Below, piece after piece: positions 26,647 through 35,518 of a stretch of 64,000 nucleotides of DNA. How positions within the stretch are numbered: position 1 is the first letter of the stretch; each line of letters begins with the position of its first letter. The translations under genes were made by a program, and so were the position numbers. A model generated the notes under the pieces. The model ran no database searches, was not told the origin of the DNA, and was given only the letters and a program-made list of their open reading frames with translations. Origin of the DNA: Saprospiraceae bacterium (GTDB lineage: Bacteria > Bacteroidota > Bacteroidia > Chitinophagales > Saprospiraceae); NCBI GenBank assembly GCA_016722295.1, contig JADKGL010000008.1, positions 1 through 64,000 on the forward strand, in the 5' to 3' direction.

Positions 26647-27609
26647 TTATTTTTTGCGCACTTCGAATCTATCCATTCCATTGTATAAAATAGAATGCTC
26701 ATTGAGTGTGCCATCATCATTCAGCACATCTAGTATTTCTAGACCATGACGAATGCCAATCTCATAATCATTTTGATCATGGGCAGGTGTCACTTTCAAT
26801 GCTCCTGTTCCAAACTCTAGATCAACATAATCATCAGCAATGATTGGAATTGCTTTATTGATCAATGGAATAATTACTTTTTTTCCATGCAGATGTTTAT
26901 ATCGCTCATCATTGGGATTTACAGCAACGGCTGCATCGACCATGATCGTTTCTGGTCTTTGTGTCGCGATGATGATGCCTTCTTCACTTCCTTCAAATTT
27001 ATAAAGTATGTGAAACAAATTTGCATTCTCTTCACTGTGTAAAACTTCTTCATTGGACAACACTGTCTTCGCTTCTGGATCCCAATTTACCATGCGTTTT
27101 CCACGGTATAATTTTCCTCTATTGTATAAATCAACAAAGGCTTTAATCACAGCTTCAGATCTTACTTCATCCATGGTAAATGCAGTACGATCCCAATCTG
27201 CCGAAGCACCTAGTTTTTTAAGTTGTTGAAGGATGATGCCTCCATATTTATCTTTCCATTCGAATGCATATTTCAAAAATTCTTCTCTGGTGATATCAGA
27301 TTTTTTGATTCCTTTTTCGCGAAGCATTTGTACTACTTTTGCTTCAGTAGCAATCGACGCGTGATCTGTACCAGGAACCCAACAAGCATTTTTTCCTTGT
27401 GATCTCGCTCTTCTGATCAAGGCATCTTGTATCGTATTATTCAACATGTGACCCATGTGTAGAATTCCAGTAATATTGGGCGGTGGAATCACGATGGAGA
27501 ATGCTTCTCGATCATCGGGACTTGATTTAAAGTAGCCCTTATCTGACCAATGAGCATACCATTTATTTTCTATTTCACTTGGTGAAAAATGTGATTCTAA
27601 TTCAGACAT
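26647..27609 (-). CDS. valS: Valyl-tRNA synthetase, N-terminal piece
   Basis: True N-terminus of ValRS: PPPNITGILHMGHMLNNT with the HIGH-type signature HMGH at residues 51-54, then GTDHASIATEAKV, the Rossmann fold and the first part of the CP1 editing domain (ATQRPETIMVDAAVAV, VTPAHDQNDYEIG). The frame closes with DRFEVRKK-stop, where homologs usually have an Ile followed by a DLEA-type helix. The local sequence is A6-T-A5; A7-T-A4 would restore Ile, or a single substitution in the stop codon would restore Glu, Gln or Lys. It starts 4 bases after the end of the phosphatase-like gene, on the same strand. Confidence 0.93.
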   Translation of the reverse strand: MSELESHFSPSEIENKWYAHWSDKGYFKSSPDDREAFSIVIPPPNITGILHMGHMLNNTIQDALIRRARSQGKNACWVPGTDHASIATEAKVVQMLREKGIKKSDITREEFLKYAFEWKDKYGGIILQQLKKLGASADWDRTAFTMDEVRSEAVIKAFVDLYNRGKLYRGKRMVNWDPEAKTVLSNEEVLHSEENANLFHILYKFEGSEEGIIIATQRPETIMVDAAVAVNPNDERYKHLHGKKVIIPLINKAIPIIADDYVDLEFGTGALKVTPAHDQNDYEIGIRHGLEILDVLNDDGTLNEHSILYNGMDRFEVRKK

Positions 27610-27613
27610 AGAT

Positions 27614-28195
27614 TTATCTAATTTTATATCGGTAGGAAAAAAGTTGTGATTGTTTTTTAGTATATTTTAAGATATACATATTTTCAGAAGGTTCTTTCGA
27701 TATATCTTCTTTAAAGGGCTCTTTTAAATATTTCTTTAAAATTAGAGGAAATGTCTCTTTGTGTACAATAATGAGACAAGGCTCTGGCCAAGCATTTTCT
27801 AATTTTTTATGAAAAGACTTTATATCAGCTTGATCGTAATAAATTACTTTCTGTTTAGATTGATCTGTTAGCGGCTGAAGTGTAAGAATACCTTTTCGAA
27901 ATGGAGTTGAGAAAATTGATTTGAACGAATAATTTTTAAAAATTTTTGCAAGTTGAATTGCTCTCCATCTGCCATTTGTACTTAAACCTGGATCAAGACC
28001 AATTGTATCTTCTTCTGCTTCAAATATGAAAAAAAAATATTGTGCAGTATCCTTTGTTTTGGATAATTGCATTGAGTCTCCAGTTGTAAAGTAAACTGTT
28101 GATTGTGATACTTTATTGATGTATTGAGTTGTTTTAGTCTGCCCAAATACAGTGGAGAATAAGAAACACAAGAAAAGGACTTGAACTATCTTCAT
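27614..28195 (-). CDS. Histidine-phosphatase-fold protein lacking the RHG motif
   Basis: With the start at 28195 (MKIVQVLFLCFLFSTVFGQ, a signal peptide), a 193-residue periplasmic protein. The arrangement matches the histidine phosphatase (phosphoglycerate-mutase-like) fold: a hydrophobic strand where the RHA motif should be (FFFIFEAEED, residues 54-63), DPGLSTNGRWRAIQLAKIFK, SIFSTPFRKGILTLQPLTD, and a late LIIVHKETFP. Normal members have LVRHAE at the first strand. Here Arg-His is replaced by F58-E59, so the phospho-accepting His is missing, while the second His (H145) is kept. Probably a non-catalytic relative. It lies directly upstream of valS. Confidence 0.7.
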   Translation of the reverse strand: MKIVQVLFLCFLFSTVFGQTKTTQYINKVSQSTVYFTTGDSMQLSKTKDTAQYFFFIFEAEEDTIGLDPGLSTNGRWRAIQLAKIFKNYSFKSIFSTPFRKGILTLQPLTDQSKQKVIYYDQADIKSFHKKLENAWPEPCLIIVHKETFPLILKKYLKEPFKEDISKEPSENMYILKYTKKQSQLFSYRYKIR

Positions 28196-28267
28196 GATGT
28201 ACAAAAATAGAAAAAAGAAGAGACTGTTTTTGGCAATCAAGTAATTTAACATAGGATTAACCAAGAC

Positions 28268-29113
28268 TCATGCGTTTTCTTTAAATGGATTTCTCTTGAT
28301 CCAAGGCTCTTCTGGCTTAAGAAAATCCAATAATTTACTTATAAACTTATTATACAATTTTGACCTATGCGTGATATAGCAAAATAATTTCTCTTCTTCA
28401 GCCCCAACTGAGCTTTTTATTTCCAATGCTGTTCTGCCAAAATCAATGGTACTAATTTTATGTTCAATCCCTTGCTCTATTAGATTCAATAGTATGTTAG
28501 TATATACTTTTTCTCTTTGATTTCCCTTTTTTTCAAATCCAAGAAAATGGGCCAACATTTCATCTCCATTTAAAACAAAGCTATAAAATGCAATGAGATG
28601 ACCCTTATCTTTAATTGCAAAAATTTTAAATTTATCCACTACTCTACTTTTAAGACTAGAAAAATAATCTATATCCAAATTCAAAACATTGAAACCAACA
28701 TTTTCCGAAACTGCTTTATACAGATCGTGAATTTGAAATTTATACTGGATCATTTCTTCACTGGTTAGCTCCTCAAATTTCAATGCACCCAAGCTTTCAA
28801 TTGCTTTCCGAAGCCTCAATCTACTTTTACTATTAAGGTCATTCAAGTAATCTGATAAATTATGCCACGAATTTCTCATGTAAAACCGCATTCCCGGTTG
28901 AATCTGAAATTCATACAATTGAACAATATTGTGATTTTCTAGGAAATGTAACCGTTTTGCTTGTCTAAAATCTTTTACAAGACAGATCGAAGCATCCTGT
29001 ATTAATTTTGGATGTTTAAACAAAACCTGCAAAACTCTAGAAACAATATCCTGCTGAGCACTTGGGTCAAAATCTTCAGAAAAGGCAAAACCATGCTGAC
29101 CTGTCAACAGCAT
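28268..29113 (-). CDS. FemAB/BioF2-like GNAT acyltransferase, C-terminal piece
   Basis: Major part of one gene with 29145-29465. The frame extends upstream of the Met (SKVKLTSLILGNMLLTGQHG) and joins the other piece if one base is removed near 29140. It contains the acyltransferase half typical of FemAB/BioF2-like proteins: NDLNSKSRLRLRKAIESLGA, a central LIAFYSFVLNGDEMLAHFLG, then YTNILLNLIEQGIEHKISTI and DFGRTALEIKSSVGAE. Such proteins transfer amino acids or acyl groups, often in cell-wall or lipid pathways; substrate unknown. No transmembrane segment. Whole protein about 399 residues. Confidence 0.65.
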   Translation of the reverse strand: MLLTGQHGFAFSEDFDPSAQQDIVSRVLQVLFKHPKLIQDASICLVKDFRQAKRLHFLENHNIVQLYEFQIQPGMRFYMRNSWHNLSDYLNDLNSKSRLRLRKAIESLGALKFEELTSEEMIQYKFQIHDLYKAVSENVGFNVLNLDIDYFSSLKSRVVDKFKIFAIKDKGHLIAFYSFVLNGDEMLAHFLGFEKKGNQREKVYTNILLNLIEQGIEHKISTIDFGRTALEIKSSVGAEEEKLFCYITHRSKLYNKFISKLLDFLKPEEPWIKRNPFKENA

Positions 29114-29144
29114 ATTCCCTAGTATTAAAGAAGTTAATTTTACT

Positions 29145-29465
29145 TTACTGGCTATATACTTTTCGTATAACTAGCCAATGATTCAAAAAATCATCGCAAA
29201 GTCTTGGAACTTCAATTTTCAAACTTTTATCAGCTTCAAATGGCAGAATCTGAAAATATAACTTGGCTATCGCTCGATCTCTGTGTTCTATAATAACATA
29301 TAAGAATCCCATCCCCTTAGGAGGAGCATGTTCAATTGAGGTCAGATAAGCGTAATCCAGAAAACTACCACCACTGCCTACACTATCCCAAACATGGGCA
29401 AAACTTTCAATTTTTGGACTTAAATTCAGAATTAAATCAGTCTCCGCTAGGACAAATTTCTTCAT
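29145..29465 (-). CDS. FemAB/BioF2-like acyltransferase, N-terminal piece
   Basis: N-terminal 106 residues of the same gene: SGGSFLDYAYLTSIEHAPPK is the 'FL-YL-ALE' entry motif of these acyltransferases, followed by GFLYVIIEHRDRAIAKLYFQ. It ends RKVYSQ-stop, then the sequence continues in another frame. The start ATG at 29465 fits homologs that begin with a short strand. It is transcribed divergently from the OmpA-type gene at 29592, with 126 bases between. Confidence 0.65.
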   Translation of the reverse strand: MKKFVLAETDLILNLSPKIESFAHVWDSVGSGGSFLDYAYLTSIEHAPPKGMGFLYVIIEHRDRAIAKLYFQILPFEADKSLKIEVPRLCDDFLNHWLVIRKVYSQ

Positions 29466-29591
29466 ATTCTAAAAACTCAATACTAACCCCTAAACTATAC
29501 TTTTTGTTCTAGTAATAATTCCTTGGATTTGTATGCTTTCTTTTGCCATTTTTACGTTATTTTTGCAATTTAAGCAGTATAATTTTTCCAA

Positions 29592-31871
29592 ATGCATAAG
29601 AAAAGCACTTATCTAGTCTTACTACTGTTCATTACGAGCTGTGTTTCTTCAAAAAAATATAGCAGCCAAAAGCATGAAGCAGATCAATTAAGATCAGAAA
29701 TGAATACTATTCAAGAAAAAATAGCCCAAGTCGATAAATTAAATTTTGAATTAACTGATACAAAAGATCAATTGCGAAAAACAGAAGAAGTATTAACGCA
29801 ATTCTATATGAAATATGAGGGAAAAGAACCTAGTTATAATTTTACAACCAGTAAATCAATTAGCAATGAATTTGATCAACTTAAATTCGATTCCTTAATC
29901 CAAAAATTAAACTCAATCCAAGCTGACTTGAATTTCAGAACCAGTGAAAATGAAAAATTAAAAAATGACATTCAATTCATTCAATCCAACAACAAAAAAT
30001 CTTCTACAGAAAATTCAACTATAGTCAATTTAGAAAATAAAATTTCAACATTAAATAGTGAAATTCTTGTTCTAAATCAAACTGTAAAGGATCAACAATT
30101 AAAACTTACAACATTAGATGATATCATCAAAAACACACCAAAAAATCAAGATAGCCCTAACATAAAATTACAGGATGAGTTAATTGCAAAAAATCAAGAA
30201 ATAGAAACACTCAATCGATCTATAAAATTCAAAGATGAACAGATGTCCAATCTTCTAAAGGATAAGCAAACTTCATCGACAAAAACAAAAGACAAAAAAT
30301 CAAATGTAGAAAACACAGAATTAAAAACTCAACTTTCAGAAAAATCTTTAAAAATAACTGAATTAGAAAATGAACTTAACAACATTAAAATGTTGGCAAT
30401 TCAAAAAGATATTCAGCTAGAAGACTTAAAAAAACAAAATACAATTGCAAGTTCAAAACATGAGAATTTAAATAATGAAATCGCGGAACAAAACTCTACT
30501 ATTTTAAAACTTCAATCTGAAATTGAATCGATTAAAAACACTCCATCTGATAAGAAAGGAAAAGTAAAGGAACTTCAATCTCAAGTAAAACAATTACAAG
30601 AGAGCTTAAATAGCAAAGAAAAAACATATTCTCAACTTCAACAAGAGTTAAATCAAGCTAACAATAGCAAGACACAAACTGAACAAGAGCTAACACAACT
30701 GAAAGCAACCTTAGCTAACAAAAATCAAGAATTAGAAAAAGCCAAGCAAATTAATCAAAGCACTAAAGATATAAATACTAGTATAGCAAATTACCAATCG
30801 AGGCTTGAACAAAATGAAATCAAAATAAATAATCTACAGTCAATAGTAGACTCAAAAGAAAAAATCATTTCAACTCTAGAATCGAATGCTACGACCAACT
30901 CAGATGCAAAAGTAAAATTGGAAAACACTCAAAAACAATTAGCTGAAAACAACGCTCTCATTGCAGAATTAAAAAAATCGAATGAGCTAAAAACAAAAGA
31001 AATTGATCAAATCAACAATCTTTTATCTCAATCCCAAATAGAAAATAAAAAATTAATTTCTTCAAATGCTACTAAAAATCAAACTGATCAATCCAATGAA
31101 ATTGCTCAAAATGAATTAAAGAGTCAAAAAGCAGATTTAGAAGGGAAATTATCCAATTTTCAATACACAGTCAATCAGCAAAATAAAAAAATAGATTCGT
31201 TGGAATTTGTTGCTTCCAATCTGCAATCAAAATTGGAACTTGAAAGTATTGCTTTGTCGAATGCCAATAGCAAATTGAGTATTAACGAATACGAATTAAG
31301 TAAATTACGCTCAGATGTAAATGCTAAATCTAAAAACAATGAGGAATCCAATAAAATTGCAGAACAAGCAAATGAAATTACCAGATTAAATAATCGCATC
31401 AATGAATTACTAAAATCAAATGCAATTGCATCCACTTCAAAATCAAATACAAAATCATTACCTTCTCCCGTGGTAAATAAAATTAGTGGATTAAGCAATG
31501 AATATCCTAAAGCAGGGGTATTTTACAAATTGGAAAATGGTAAAATTCATGTGCTCATTCCTCAAAGTTATTTATTCGAAGGTGAGACAGTTGCATTGAA
31601 AGAACAAGGCTCACAAATTATTAATAGTATAGGTGCCACTTTAAAAAACCACCCTACATTAACAATACATCTCACTGGTTTTGGATCTTATGAAAGTAAT
31701 GCCACTAAGACTATGGATGGATCCTATAGAAGAGCCAACACAGTATTGCGCTTATTGACTACTAATGGAATATCGCCAGAAAAAATAACTGTAGGTGCAA
31801 GACCATATTCCAATTTTGACAATTCAAAAAATTTACCTTCAGGTGTTGAAATAATGATTCTCGCTGAATAA
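29592..31871 (+). CDS. OmpA-family lipoprotein with long coiled coil
   Basis: A 759-residue protein: lipoprotein signal (lipobox FITSC, Cys17), a coiled-coil region of about 600 residues rich in Lys, Asn, Gln, Ser and Leu (for example KVKELQSQVKQLQESLNSKE, TQTEQELTQLKATLANKNQE), and a C-terminal OmpA/MotB-like domain from about 650 (GETVALKEQGSQIINSIGAT, LTIHLTGFGSYESN, YRRANTVLRLLTTNGISPEK, ITVGARPYSNFD). OmpA domains usually bind peptidoglycan, but the Asp/Arg ligand pair is only partly conserved (R in SYRRANTV). The protein probably spans the periplasm from a lipid anchor. A possible -7 box TATTTTTG lies at 29558-29565. Followed after 2 bases by the metalloprotease gene. Confidence 0.85.
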   Translation: MHKKSTYLVLLLFITSCVSSKKYSSQKHEADQLRSEMNTIQEKIAQVDKLNFELTDTKDQLRKTEEVLTQFYMKYEGKEPSYNFTTSKSISNEFDQLKFDSLIQKLNSIQADLNFRTSENEKLKNDIQFIQSNNKKSSTENSTIVNLENKISTLNSEILVLNQTVKDQQLKLTTLDDIIKNTPKNQDSPNIKLQDELIAKNQEIETLNRSIKFKDEQMSNLLKDKQTSSTKTKDKKSNVENTELKTQLSEKSLKITELENELNNIKMLAIQKDIQLEDLKKQNTIASSKHENLNNEIAEQNSTILKLQSEIESIKNTPSDKKGKVKELQSQVKQLQESLNSKEKTYSQLQQELNQANNSKTQTEQELTQLKATLANKNQELEKAKQINQSTKDINTSIANYQSRLEQNEIKINNLQSIVDSKEKIISTLESNATTNSDAKVKLENTQKQLAENNALIAELKKSNELKTKEIDQINNLLSQSQIENKKLISSNATKNQTDQSNEIAQNELKSQKADLEGKLSNFQYTVNQQNKKIDSLEFVASNLQSKLELESIALSNANSKLSINEYELSKLRSDVNAKSKNNEESNKIAEQANEITRLNNRINELLKSNAIASTSKSNTKSLPSPVVNKISGLSNEYPKAGVFYKLENGKIHVLIPQSYLFEGETVALKEQGSQIINSIGATLKNHPTLTIHLTGFGSYESNATKTMDGSYRRANTVLRLLTTNGISPEKITVGARPYSNFDNSKNLPSGVEIMILAE

Positions 31872-31873
31872 AC

Positions 31874-33049
31874 ATGAATTTTATATACACATTCGTTGCA
31901 TTAATACTTGTCTCTGTACTACAGGCACAACGATGTGATGTTATTCATGGTGGAGTGGAACAAGTGGATCGACAAATATCAACGTTTAGTCAACCTCGCC
32001 ATGGAAATATTTCCATTCCAGTAATTTTTCATATAGTATATCGCAATTCAGATCAAAATATTTCAGATGCACAAATCTTAGCTCAGCTAGATATTTTAAA
32101 TTCAATATATGACCCAGCATCGATTCCTAACAATACAAGTATACCAGAAGAATTTAGAAATGCTATCGATATTCCTAAAATTCATTTTTGCCTAGCACAA
32201 GAAGACCCAGACGGAAATTACTCTAATGGTATCATTAGGAAACAAACAACAATAAATAACATTGGCTGTCGAAAGCAAGGCGCAATTTATTATATCATGA
32301 GTGAAAATCTTGGTGGATCCGAAATTTGGAATCCAAGCCATTATCTTAATATTTTTATTGGTGAGCGCGAAGACTGTCCTCTTGCAGAAGCAATCTTTCC
32401 TGATCTTGCAACAAATAAAACAGATGGCATAGTAATAAATCCGAAGTACTTTGGACCAAATAATAAAAGCAGACCATTCCATAAAGGATACACTTTGGTA
32501 CATGAAATCGGTCACTACTTAGGTTTGAAACATCTCACTGAATCTAGAAATCCAAATGACTGTAACTCCGATGATCAAATAAATGACACTCCACCTCAGT
32601 CTATTCAATATTTTGGCTGCCCTTCACATCCACAAATATCCTGTGGGACGAATTCTATGTTTATGAATTTCATGAGTTTAGTTGATGATGAATGTATGCG
32701 ATTTTTTACTAAAGGCCAAGTAGCTAAAATGAATAATGTAATTGGTGTTCACCGGCCGTATTTTCTTTTCTATAGTTGTGATAAGACAGACATTAATCCA
32801 AGCAATGATTTTATAATTTTAAGTGAAAAAAATTATTGGATAATTCAAGATAAGTATCATCGGGATTGGTCCGCTGAGTTAACATTATTTGATTCATTTG
32901 GAAGATTAGTTTGGCATGGAAAAAACTTGGGATCAGAATTTAAATTAATAAGTTCCGGAAATGCTGATTTTTCATCGGCTGTATATTATCTAAGCATTAA
33001 ACAAGACAAAAAAAACACTGTTATAAAATTACCAATATTAAATTATTAA
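31874..33049 (+). CDS. Secreted M43-type zinc metalloprotease with T9SS domain
   Basis: A 391-residue protein with a signal peptide ending LQAQR. It carries the extended zinc-binding motif HEIGHYLGLKH (H210, E211, H214, H220) of pappalysin-like (M43) metalloproteases, followed by a Cys/Asp-rich segment (DCNSDDQINDTPPQ, CGTNSMFMNFMSL with the Met-turn). The N-terminal VIFHIVYRNSDQNISDAQIL is typical of the family. The C-terminal 70 residues are a T9SS sorting domain (LTLFDSFGRLVWHGKNLG, AVYYLSIKQDKKN). Probably exported to the cell surface to cut proteins outside. Operon with the genes before and after (2-base gaps). Confidence 0.88.
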   Translation: MNFIYTFVALILVSVLQAQRCDVIHGGVEQVDRQISTFSQPRHGNISIPVIFHIVYRNSDQNISDAQILAQLDILNSIYDPASIPNNTSIPEEFRNAIDIPKIHFCLAQEDPDGNYSNGIIRKQTTINNIGCRKQGAIYYIMSENLGGSEIWNPSHYLNIFIGEREDCPLAEAIFPDLATNKTDGIVINPKYFGPNNKSRPFHKGYTLVHEIGHYLGLKHLTESRNPNDCNSDDQINDTPPQSIQYFGCPSHPQISCGTNSMFMNFMSLVDDECMRFFTKGQVAKMNNVIGVHRPYFLFYSCDKTDINPSNDFIILSEKNYWIIQDKYHRDWSAELTLFDSFGRLVWHGKNLGSEFKLISSGNADFSSAVYYLSIKQDKKNTVIKLPILNY

Positions 33050-33051
33050 TC

Positions 33052-33783
33052 ATGAAATGGATTTTCATTTTGCTAACTATATCTTTTTTTACACAATGTA
33101 AATCAACCAAACCAATGATCGTCGAAAAAGAAGAGGTCATAAAAAAAACAATAAGCTTCAGCAAATCAAGCTGCTTTGGAAATTGTGCCACATACAAAAT
33201 GGAGATTTACAACAAAGGATTTGTTATATTAGATGCATTAGCACATAATCCTATGCAGCGTGGAATCTATTACAAAGAACTGGCACCTTCTGATTTTGAA
33301 AAAATAAGCCAGCTTCAAAACACTATTGATTGGACAAAAATAGATCGAAAATACATGATGAATATACCCGATCTCCCTACCACCGAATTAAAATTATACT
33401 TTAAAGATTCTACTAAAAATAAAATTGTATCTTCTAACTTGAATCCACCTAATGAGGTAGAATCAATGTATACACTTCTCCATAACTTAACCAAACAAGA
33501 TAAATGGATTGAAGTACAAAAGAAAGATGATATTATCAATCCAAATATAATGTATGATCGACTTCAAGTAAATATTGATACTGGGATGAGTATCCAAACC
33601 ATAGAAACTGCATTTAAAGAGTATGGCTTGATCCAAGAAAAAAAGATATCACAATACATGAATTTTTGGGAAATGAGCTATGATACCTCTAAAATTAATA
33701 AATATGAAATGGTTGTTTTCTTACAGCGATTTCCTGGTGTTCACTCTGCTCGATTTAATAGGAAATTAGAAGTAAGAGAATAA
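33052..33783 (+). CDS. DUF6438-like lipoprotein
   Basis: A 243-residue protein with a lipoprotein signal (FFTQC, Cys16). Residues 30-145 show the pattern of the DUF6438 family: SFSKSSCFGNCATYKMEIYN, an LAPSDFEKISQLQ helix, then DLPTTELKLYFKDSTKNKIV and a closing YTLLHNLT. The Cys pair in SCFGNC is characteristic. The C-terminal 90 residues (NPNIMYDRLQVNIDTGMSIQ, EYGLIQEKKISQYMNFWE) are unassigned. Last gene of the plus-strand trio; it converges with rplQ. Role unknown, envelope-located. Confidence 0.75.
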   Translation: MKWIFILLTISFFTQCKSTKPMIVEKEEVIKKTISFSKSSCFGNCATYKMEIYNKGFVILDALAHNPMQRGIYYKELAPSDFEKISQLQNTIDWTKIDRKYMMNIPDLPTTELKLYFKDSTKNKIVSSNLNPPNEVESMYTLLHNLTKQDKWIEVQKKDDIINPNIMYDRLQVNIDTGMSIQTIETAFKEYGLIQEKKISQYMNFWEMSYDTSKINKYEMVVFLQRFPGVHSARFNRKLEVRE

Positions 33784-33889
33784 AAAATACGAAATCAATT
33801 TACTAGAAAATAAATTGATTCTTTTCAAACAAGCTTATTACAAATGCTCATCAATCATATTGCCGTTGTAGAATTTATAATCAACCACA

Positions 33890-33921
33890 ATTAAAAAAGG
33901 CAACCCAAAATGGATTGCCTT
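33890..33921 (-). terminator. Terminator of the ribosomal protein cluster
   Basis: On the minus strand: stem AAGGCAATCC, a short loop, and GGGTTGCCTT, followed by a run of T. It lies 26 bases after the rplQ stop. The inverted repeat also faces the plus-strand gene ending at 33783, so it could stop transcription from both sides. Confidence 0.8.
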
Positions 33922-33947
33922 CTACATATTTTGATACTATTGTAATC

Positions 33948-34445
33948 TTAATTTTCAGCAGTGGCTTCTTGTACATCTCCAGTGGTTGACTCTTCACCAG
34001 TCTTAGTTTTTTTACCACTTCTACGTGTCTTCTTTTTAACTGCTACAGTAGATACATCAGTTGCTTTTGAAGCAGAAACCATGATATCATTGAAATCTAC
34101 TAACTCAATCATAGCCATATCTGCACCATCACCAGCTCTAAATCCAGTGCGAATTACTCTCGTATATCCACCGGGACGATTCGCTACTTTAGCTGCAACA
34201 TCAGTGAATAATTCATCGACAGCTTCTTTATTACCTAAATAAGCAAAAACAACCCTTCTTGAATGTGTTGTATTCAATTTTGATTTTGTAATCAAAGGTT
34301 CAACATAAGCTTTTAATGCTTTTGCTTTAGCTAGAGTTGTGCTAATTCTTTTATATTTGATCAATGCAGCAGATAAGTTTCTTAACAAAGCCAATCTGTG
34401 ACCTCTTTTTCTGCTTAAATGATTAAATTTCTTTCCATGTCTCAT
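33948..34445 (-). CDS. rplQ: 50S ribosomal protein L17
   Basis: A 165-residue L17: MRHGKKFNHLSRKRGHRLAL, EPLITKSKLNTTHSRRV, RPGGYTRVIRTGFRAGDGAD. It sits near the peptide exit tunnel. The body matches the usual 120 residues; an extra C-terminal tail of about 45 residues (VAVKKKTRRSGKKTKTGEES then acidic) is lysine-rich then Glu/Thr-rich. Last gene of the cluster, directly before the terminator. Confidence 0.97.
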   Translation of the reverse strand: MRHGKKFNHLSRKRGHRLALLRNLSAALIKYKRISTTLAKAKALKAYVEPLITKSKLNTTHSRRVVFAYLGNKEAVDELFTDVAAKVANRPGGYTRVIRTGFRAGDGADMAMIELVDFNDIMVSASKATDVSTVAVKKKTRRSGKKTKTGEESTTGDVQEATAEN

Positions 34446-34494
34446 GACAAATTCTTTTTTCTATGATTTAATGATTTTGTTGCTCCTGCTTAGT

Positions 34495-35184
34495 TTAATC
34501 TTCGTCTAGTTTGTACTTTACTAAGTCCATCCCAAAACTTAAATTTTTAATCTGCAACAATTCTTCTATTTCTACTAATGATTTCTTTCCGAAATTTCTA
34601 AACTTCAACAACTCATGCATATCATAACGCACCAATTCACCAAGTGAATTAATCTTAGCTGCTTTAAGACAATTGTATGCTCTTACTGAAAGATCTAAAT
34701 CTTCTAATGCAGTCTTCAACAATTTTCTCATATGAAGTACATGCTCATCTACAATTGTATCTTCCTTACGGATTGCGTCTTCGAACGTTATATTTTCGTC
34801 AGTGATTAACAATAAATGATGAATTAGAATTCGCGATGCTTCTTTGATCGCTTCTTCTGGATGGATTGTTCCATCTGTTTGGAGATTCAAAATCAATCTC
34901 TCATAATCTGTTTTCTGACCTACACGTGTATTAGAAATACTATAAGATACATTTCGTATAGGAGTATATATAGCATCGACTGGAATTACACCTAATGGAA
35001 GATCTTTTGTAGAAACTTCATCAGCTGCAACATATCCTCTACCTTTTGTAATCGTCATTTCAATTTCCAAATTCACAAAAGGTTCCATGTGGCATACGAC
35101 CATATCAGGATTTGTAATTTGGAATACATTTGAATTTTTTTCAATTTCTCCAGCTACAAATTGCTCTTTACCACTGATTGTCAA
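34495..35184 (-). CDS. rpoA: RNA polymerase alpha subunit, C-terminal piece
   Basis: Second piece of rpoA. The shifted frame reads KIYLTISGKEQFVAGEIEKN and continues the first piece (DIREQ) if one A is restored in CAAAAATA near 35185. It holds the end of the N-terminal domain (PIRNVSYSISNTRVGQKTDY, LNLQTDGTIHPEEAI) and the alpha-CTD (LDLSVRAYNCLKAAKINSLG, LLKFRNFGKKSLVEIEELL), which contacts promoter DNA and activators. Intact length would be about 332 residues, normal for the family. The break is almost certainly a consensus error, since rpoA is essential. Confidence 0.95.
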   Translation of the reverse strand: MTISGKEQFVAGEIEKNSNVFQITNPDMVVCHMEPFVNLEIEMTITKGRGYVAADEVSTKDLPLGVIPVDAIYTPIRNVSYSISNTRVGQKTDYERLILNLQTDGTIHPEEAIKEASRILIHHLLLITDENITFEDAIRKEDTIVDEHVLHMRKLLKTALEDLDLSVRAYNCLKAAKINSLGELVRYDMHELLKFRNFGKKSLVEIEELLQIKNLSFGMDLVKYKLDED

Positions 35185-35492
35185 ATATATTTTTGCTCTC
35201 GAATATCGTCAGCAGGATTTTTTAATTTGATTCTTATTTTCTTAAGATTTAAGATAATCTCAACAACATCTTCTATAACACCTTTTATAGTTGAAAATTC
35301 ATGTTCTACACCTGCAATTCGTACTGCAGAAATAGCATATCCTTCTAAAGATGATAACAATACTCTTCTTAACGAATTACCTACCGTTTGTCCAAATCCT
35401 GGTTCCAAAGGCTTGAATTCAAAAGTTCCTTCAAAGTCGTTAGCTTTTTGAAGGATTATTTTATCAGGTCTATGAAAGTTTAAAATACTCAT
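35181..35492 (-). CDS. rpoA: RNA polymerase alpha subunit, N-terminal piece
   Basis: Starts MSILNFHRPDKIILQKANDF with the assembly motif EPGFGQTVGNSLRRVLLSSL and GVEHEFSTIKGVIEDVVEII, the dimerisation region of alpha. The frame breaks after REQ in an A run (CAAAAATATAT), giving the false end KYI-stop. It overlaps the second piece by 4 bases in another frame. Lies 26 bases after rpsD, as in the usual alpha operon order. Confidence 0.95.
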   Translation of the reverse strand: MSILNFHRPDKIILQKANDFEGTFEFKPLEPGFGQTVGNSLRRVLLSSLEGYAISAVRIAGVEHEFSTIKGVIEDVVEIILNLKKIRIKLKNPADDIREQKYI

Positions 35493-35518
35493 ACTCGATG
35501 ATGACGATGTGACTAAAA

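Noticed and set aside
5427..26649. Alternative genetic code or selenocysteine to explain the in-frame stops
   Set aside because: One stop is TGA and the other TAA, TAA ends many intact genes here, no selenocysteine-type enzyme or insertion element is visible, and one-base indels occur in the same window. Errors explain all of them together.
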